Below, piece by piece: positions 7,561 through 12,173 of a stretch of 12,173 nucleotides of DNA. Both the position numbers and the translations under genes were made by a program. Below the pieces are notes generated by a model that ran no database searches, was not told the DNA's origin, and was given only the letters and a program-made list of their open reading frames with translations. The stretch spans positions 1 to 12,173 of the forward strand of contig CAAAJI010000670.1 in assembly GCA_900642245.1 (NCBI GenBank), read 5' to 3'. Source of the stretch: Fragilaria radians (lineage: Eukaryota; Bacillariophyta; Fragilariophyceae; Fragilariales; Fragilariaceae). Position 1 is the stretch's first letter, and every line of letters begins with the position of its first letter.

Positions 7561-9201
7561 ATAAGCAACAAGTAAGATTCACCGTAGCTAGCACTTTAAT
7601 GGAGCTAATGTCAATAAAAAGCCTTTCACCGGGAAATTGACTACTTCCTTTCCACTTTTACTTAACATTCTTCTGTCTAGCTTTGAAATCGCGCATGCTT
7701 TGCATGAATAAGTTCACCAAATAATTTGAAACCATGGATCTTAGCTGTCCTTACCAACCTATCTGAACCGAAATGCCCTAACATTGATGAATCATATTGT
7801 TCTCAATTCCCTTCTTGGCAACGCCATTCAAAACAGTTCAAGCAACGGGGTTATCACATGGTCTCATTAAAATTCCCAAAACTGTACCGTCTTTAGCTTT
7901 GAAGAATCTGTCAAATGTGATCTTATTCAACCCCTTTCTTAATGAGAGGATTATATTGTCATTGCTGATCCTGTAGCCTTTCTTCAATGCTTGATTGATG
8001 CTGAATAAATAACCCCAAAGGTCAGGGACAAACTTAACATCTTGAAGAGTGATGGTGAAGTTTGTTCCGTTGTTCTGAGTGACATCTAACTTGAGGTTTC
8101 CAATCTTAGTTGCAACTAAGAGATTACCATTTCCGTGTAATGTTTTCTTTAATATCTCTAACATCAAACATACATCTATCTGAAACACAATAATGTGAGC
8201 TCACACCGCTGTCACATATCCAAAAGTCATCATCAGACATCTCAGCATCTGATGTTACTGCAAGACCATATCTTGAGACTCAAAATGTTCTTGATTTCAA
8301 TTACTGTGATTACCATTACCAGATGGATTATTGTTTATATTGTTTAGTTGTGAGTCCCTCTTTTATGAGTTTGAGGCAGTTCTGTTTCACATGTCCCGGC
8401 TTGTGACAATCAATGCAATAAATACTTCCACTCGTATTCCCACCGTTGTTACCGCCATATTGATTTCCTTGATTTTTACATTGGAACAATGAGTTGTCCA
8501 CTATAACGCGCCATTTCATCTGAAGCTTCACCATTATCAAGAATTGAATAATTGTTTAGTCTTTGAAAACACAAGCTTAAATCTGAACTTATTTGACTAA
8601 CAGTTAATGGATCTTTCTCATCTCCAATCCTCCTTTCCAATAAGGCAAACTGTAAATCATAATCTGGTGGTAGGTTATTCAACACATGGATCATGAACTG
8701 CTTTTCCGAGATTTCCAAACCCATTTCTTCAAGTCTTACACTTATATCTTCCAGCTGAGTTATCCAAACTTTTGGATCTTCACCTTTCTGCAATGAAGAG
8801 TTTTTGAACTGTTTATCCAACTTAACCATTGAGGGAGCAGAAGTACGTTCATACTTATTTTTAAGCTTTTCCCAACTGTTGTTGTGTTCTGACAGGATAC
8901 TCCTTGCTCTTGCATCCCCTTGCAATGTTAAATACAATTTTTCCAAAACTGGTCTTGACATTGATTGAAAGCAACAGTTGTGTATAAGCAATTTTGTTCA
9001 ATTTGATGGCTTCTTCATCTTCTTGCCCATAACTGAATCCTCATCAAACTCTTCATCTGCCTTGGGAATAGACAACTTTCCGATTAAAACATCCTTAAAA
9101 CCATGTCTTTTGGCAATTGCAAGAAACTTCTCACTCGAAGTAGGCCATTCATCAGACTTTCTGCAGAGAGGAATCACTCTAATTTTGCTTAAATCAGTCA
9201 T
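7561..9201 (-). pseudogene. Ty1/copia retrotransposon gag-protease-integrase relic, second lineage
   Basis: Read on the minus strand from ATG 9199-9201. Gag (9201-8510) shows the UBN2-type region with WEKLKNKYE, FMIHVLNNLPPDYD and LTVSQI words; it has one in-frame TGA at 8998-9000. One extra base at about 8508 shifts the frame into VIVDNSLFQCKNQ. A perfect CX2CX4HX4C zinc knuckle follows at 8417-8376 (CIDCHKPGHVKQNC). After further slips comes a copia protease site WICDSGVSSHYC with Asp-Ser-Gly at 8213-8205, another slip at about 8135, then a VKFVPDLWGYLFSI segment. The pre-integrase zinc region keeps two His (7789 and 7775) and DRLVRTAKIHGF. The start of the integrase core is ERLFIDISSIK, its Asp (7612-7610) equivalent to the first catalytic acidic residue. 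Nothing recognisable lies beyond about 7560. At least six lesions make it non-functional. It is a different copia lineage from the plus-strand relic. Confidence 0.88.
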
Positions 9202-10630
9202 CTTGACTCAAAACGTGAATGGCAAATGAATGAAAAGGGTAATGATAAATATTCCCAAATAAATATTCAAATATTACAATGAATAGAAATGACAATAAGG
9301 TACTCACGTTAACACATATTTTCAAGTCTTCTATTCAGATGGTAAGGAGAGGATAAGAGTCGATAGCACAGGCAAGATGCACTAAAAAGTTGTGATTACT
9401 AAATTATTCTTTACTTATTGCTGACTCACGCACTTGCTGATTCACATTCTTTGTGAATATCCAAATATCCTTAATGATTAACCTAAACAGATACATTACT
9501 AATATGAATGAACGCAAGGAATATTCCAATAAACCTAAAGATGCAATCAAGCCCTTCCCTCCTGTCCATATTGGAATACTTGGTAGAAGGTCAAAGTTTA
9601 TCATTGTACCTGATATATTGCAGCGGTAAAGAAAAGTCCACAGAAAGAATCTCAAGTTTCAGAATGGATCTTTTTGACATACATTCAGCCTTCATAGAAA
9701 ACCGCCAACTGCATAAGTCATTGAAATAATTTTGCGATTACAAGTCAGTCATTACATGACTCACCACTCAAAAAATAAAAAAACAAGTACGACATGGAGC
9801 AACGACAATCTGCTACAAAGTTGTTACAGTATCCTACCAAGCAAGCTTCACTTTAAACGTGTCAAAAGACATCAAGATAAGCCCATTTAGATCCAAATGC
9901 TCTGCTTTTTTTAAAGTACAAGTATGAATTGTATTGTAAGAAGTTATTTCACACTCATAATGAAGTGTTCAATAGGGTGTATGTTTCATGGCCCTATCGG
10001 TATGGAGCCAGATTGCAACAAAACTCCGTTCACAATCCTTTCTAATGCAAAAAGTTATTGACCCTAGGGAATGGGTCAGTGTGAATCTGGACTATAATAC
10101 CTTCAACATTGTTTATGCATTTTCTTCTGTATCTGTAGGTCTAGGCAATTACTGGGGTTAGATATTTTGTGTCCAAGATGTAAAATCTGTCTCACAAGCT
10201 TAACAACATTCCTTGGTTAGTTTAGCCATAGAAAGTCTCAGGGGTTTTGTGTTATCTATTTTTGTGTAGGTCAAAACCTTAATTATCAAGACCTAGCTAT
10301 CTAGGACAGAAAAGCTCCCCAATTGAATTTAAAACAAATTACGATGTCTATGAAGACTCGTCAAAAATACGTATGCTGTTATGCAACCATGGATTAATAA
10401 AAGTTTCTAACATTAGTTTCAGAAGAACTGTGTGACCGAACCTTAAATTATCCAATAACAAAAAACTACAACCAAAGAAGATGAAGATATTCCAATATTT
10501 TTTATCAGGTTGTTATGACACACGATGCGCACATTGTTTTGCGAAATAAACTATGTTTGTAAATTTCCAATGATGTTACTCAATCAGGGGGGAAGACCCA
10601 AACGATAGAGGGTTTTTGGCATTTACCAAT
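9202..10630. other. No recognisable gene; 5' flank of the copia relic and AT-rich intergenic DNA
   Basis: The 5' LTR and primer-binding site of the minus-strand copia element would be expected just above 9201, but I see neither a TG...CA-bounded LTR nor an initiator-tRNA-like primer site. Two overlapping open stretches on opposite strands near 9404-9729 lack family features. Minor structure: a 7-bp inverted repeat ATTCACA/TGTGAAT at 9440-9446/9452-9458. Sequence 9740-10630 shows no coding signal until the stop codon of the next minus-strand gene at 10631-10633. Confidence 0.45.
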
Positions 10631-10893
10631 TTATTCCGCTGGACGATAGGCTTGAGCCATTTCAATATCCACTTCACGCGCTGGACGTGATCCACGATCT
10701 CCTCCTGCCTTCCCAGCCAATGTTGAGAACATTTGTACACGTCTGTTTGGTCAGTGGATAAGGTTTGGTATCAACCTTGCGTTTTTGCATGGCTGCACCA
10801 GCAACAAGAAGAGCAGCACCAGCAATAGCAACTCCAGCAACTAGTAAGGGAATCTCTCACATTTTGTTGTTTCCTTCTGCAGCATCCAAATCT

Positions 10894-10941
10894 GCTCCAC
10901 CTGATCCACCTGATCCACCAGATCCGCCACTTGATCCACCA
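10894..10941 (-). repeat. 9-bp tandem repeat encoding a Gly-Gly-Ser linker
   Basis: Units of the form GATCCACCT/GATCCACCA repeat at 10903, 10912, 10921 and 10933, with one 3-bp insertion before the last and a variant GCTCCACCT at 10894. On the minus strand they encode repeated SGG/GGS between the acidic segment and the transmembrane helix, a flexible linker. Confidence 0.8.
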
Positions 10942-11066
10942 GTTGCTGCGCCTTCTGAATCTCCTACCCATTCATCGGATATTTCTGTTGATGATGATGA
11001 AGATGACTTGATGCTGTTGATACGTCGGATCCTGTTGTGTCTTGCTTTCCATTCCCACTACTACTG

Positions 11067-11189
11067 CTGTATCGACGAAAGTGTTGGAAGAAAGAAAAAA
11101 TGGAGATTCAGTTGATGAATGCAGGGTTAGAACAATTCCATTTTCTACTTCGTAAAAAATCCAAAGCCCCCAAAATAAAATCAACTTAC
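11067..11189 (-). other. Spliceosomal intron (123 nt; alternative donor at 11270)
   Basis: On the minus strand a GTAAGT donor at 11189-11184 is followed by a long pyrimidine tract (CTCCATTTTTTCTTTCTTCC) and a TACAG acceptor ending at 11067. Splicing joins PKPPPQND to NSSSGNGKQD in phase, but then a one-base slip in the eight-A tract (plus-strand T at 11276-11283) is needed upstream. Alternatively a weaker donor GTGACG at 11270-11265 uses the same acceptor (204 nt), joins in phase to give KKNTSSSSGNG, and needs no slip. The acceptor is well supported; the donor choice is open. Confidence 0.6.
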
Positions 11190-11371
11190 TTATCATTCTG
11201 AGGAGGAGGTTTAGGATTTCCAGTCATAAATATGTTAGAAATTGATTTGTCTTTTAAGAGTAACGTCACCTCGTGTTTTTTTTAATTGGATGTGTCATTG
11301 GGGGAATCCCGACTATCTTGAAATATCTTGTGAATTGGTCAGATTCTTCCTCATCCCAGTTTGCGTTTCTT

Positions 11372-11498
11372 CTTTAGTACAGAAAATGATTCGTTGACAA
11401 ACCATTCATCTACTCAAACACTCTGCTTTCTCGTGACTTGCAAATTGTGTGGTATTGCTTGATCATGTAAGGCCTCTTTCACGACCATCCGCACATAC
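11372..11498 (-). other. Probable spliceosomal intron (127 nt)
   Basis: On the minus strand a GTATGT donor (11498-11493) pairs with a CTAAAG acceptor ending at 11372. It is close in length to the next intron (123 nt). Removal joins ...KVE to RNANWDEEESD in phase and discards an in-frame TGA at 11414-11416. The interior is open for about 27 codons, so it could instead be exon with a nonsense codon. Confidence 0.5.
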
Positions 11499-11919
11499 TC
11501 TACCTTAAATGAAAACTAAGAAATTTAAAGTAACCGCCGTTCCACTTGAGTCGTGAATGATATTGTTCTACAGAAGATCACTATGCGATGAAAATTCAAG
11601 TTCGCAAATCACAAAGTTCGCAAAATGTGAAACAACGAACACACGGTGAAAATCGTGATTGAAAATGCACTTTGAAGGAACACAAAGAAGGGCTTCACCA
11701 AGTTTGTTGTCAAGTTATATTTAGGTTACAAATAACAGGAGAATGTGAAGAACAGTTCTCGTGCTATTTTACATGAAATGAGAATCAATGCATCAAGAAA
11801 GATTACTTACATCGTTGCAAGATTACTAGAAGCTACTTGTAATTGAGTGTCAAATTTGACAAGAAAACGAAGTGAGGATCAATTCATTTTTAGATATTTT
11901 TAAGTTTATAAAATCAAAT
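11499..11919. other. Unresolved 5' region of the minus-strand membrane-protein gene
   Basis: Between the CRN-like fragment and the membrane-protein exons I cannot build a confident model. A GTAAGT donor at 11810-11805 and an acceptor CTGTAG ending at 11568 could bound a 243-nt intron. The upstream exon would read LVKFDTQLQVASSNLAT, but the phase into the next exon gives early stops. A direct repeat AAGTTCGCAAA occurs at 11598-11608 and 11614-11624. No start codon is clear: the nearby ATG at 11887 is followed two codons later by TGA. Confidence 0.35.
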
Positions 11920-12167
11920 CTACATAAGTAGAAAGAGTCCCTTATTTCGATTCTCAGTTGTTGAAATAAGTTTATACCTCCGCACTGCAATTTCTGGAAC
12001 CACCACCAGCATGTGGATTTCCCCTTTGTTTGGCTCAAAGTTTTCTCCAAAGTTCTTGGGGTTCTTGATCCACAACAATCGATGGCCTTCAAACCATTCT
12101 CCTTCTTCTTCTTAATCGCCTTCTTCAAGTCACCCACGGATTCACTTGCATCAATATCAACACTGCC
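11920..12167 (-). pseudogene. Crinkler-type (CRN) effector-like N-terminal domain fragment, broken
   Basis: On the minus strand 12167 to about 12105 reads GSVDIDASESVGDLKKAIKK. After a frame change near 12100, 12099-11992 reads WFEGHRLLWIKNPKNFGENF and ends in HMLVVVPE, then runs to a stop at 11920. The two pieces match in order the beginning and the end of the ubiquitin-like CRN N-terminal domain. The middle part with the characteristic LFLAK-type motif is missing, so there is an internal deletion as well as a frame change. A TAA at 12168-12170 lies directly upstream in frame. In other organisms this domain precedes diverse C-terminal effector-like modules; none is recognisable downstream here. 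Domain identity is from motif recognition; function in this copy is very unlikely. Whether it once belonged to the membrane-protein gene on the same strand is unknown. Confidence 0.65.
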
Positions 12168-12173
12168 TTAACC

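Larger units (their letters stand above)
10631..11371 (-). pseudogene. Split gene for a single-pass membrane protein with Ser/Gly linker (lesioned, 5' end unresolved)
   Basis: No family recognised. On the minus strand, an exon from about 11371 reads NANWDEEESDQFTRYFKIVG. After an intron ending at 11067 come a Ser/Gly/Thr/Asp-rich segment (SSSGNGKQDTTGSDVSTASS), an acidic stretch (EISDEWVGDSEG), a GGS-repeat linker, and a 22-residue hydrophobic helix IPLLVAGVAIAGAALLVAGA (10853 to 10788). A basic stop-transfer MQKRKV and a tail ending AREVDIEMAQAYRPAE-stop at 10631 complete it. This layout fits a type I surface protein with a short cytoplasmic tail. Lesions: frame slips at about 11010 (in a TCA run) and about 10742, and TGA at 10857-10859 just before the helix. 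Upstream of 11371 another intron is likely (11498-11372); exons beyond it could not be joined convincingly and no start codon was found. It could be a pseudogene or a sequence with indel errors. Confidence 0.6.

Noticed and set aside
9404..9729. Overlapping open frames on both strands
   Set aside because: They overlap each other, lie in AT-rich DNA and show no domain features or clear starts.
11353..11506. Exon reading VEYVRMVVKEALHD on the minus strand
   Set aside because: It contains an in-frame TGA and is bounded by GTATGT and CTAAAG, whose removal joins flanking frames in phase; kept only as an alternative.
11850..12137. Single 95-residue minus-strand protein starting GDLKKAIKKKK
   Set aside because: Only its first part is coding sense; after about 12100 the CRN-like sequence continues in another frame, so the single-frame product is an artefact.

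Overview
This is AT-rich nuclear eukaryotic DNA, most likely from a diatom or a close stramenopile relative. The pointers are a transmembrane leucine-rich-repeat (LRR) protein of the architecture common in diatoms, two decayed Ty1/copia retrotransposons (one resembling the diatom CoDi-type gag), and short introns of about 125 nt with GTATGT/GTAAGT donors. The species assignment is inference; no rRNA or tRNA gene was found.

Layout, left to right. (1) 1-161, minus: the N-terminus of an ORF that runs off the left edge and looks like a retroelement gag. (2) 664-2118, plus: a degraded copia gag-protease with zinc knuckle, protease DxxST-like site, several nonsense codons and a frameshift. (3) 2119-3929: no convincing gene, but a dense group of perfect inverted repeats at 2259-2356 and a degenerate 40-bp tandem repeat. 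(4) 3930-6535, plus: the main gene, a membrane-anchored LRR protein with about 15 LRRs built from near-identical 72-bp DNA units. It is broken by a frameshift inside its transmembrane helix and by a 354-bp insertion flanked by a 6-bp target duplication. (5) 7561-9201, minus: a second, different copia relic covering gag, zinc knuckle, protease, pre-integrase and the start of integrase. (6) 9202-10630: no recognisable gene. (7) 10631-11371, minus: the 3' part of a split gene for a single-pass membrane protein with Ser/Gly linker, transmembrane helix and short basic-start tail, carrying lesions. (8) 11920-12167, minus: a broken fragment of a Crinkler-type (CRN) N-terminal domain running off or stopped near the right edge.

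The genes do not form a pathway. The window reads as a retroelement-rich, gene-poor accessory region in which nearly every recognisable gene carries at least one lesion. The items most worth following are the hairpin-rich 354-bp insertion in the LRR gene, the second hairpin-rich patch near 2.3 kb, the recent homogenisation of LRR units, and the CRN-like fragment. Several frameshifts lie in or beside homopolymers, so some could be assembly errors; the in-frame stop substitutions and the insertion cannot be explained that way.
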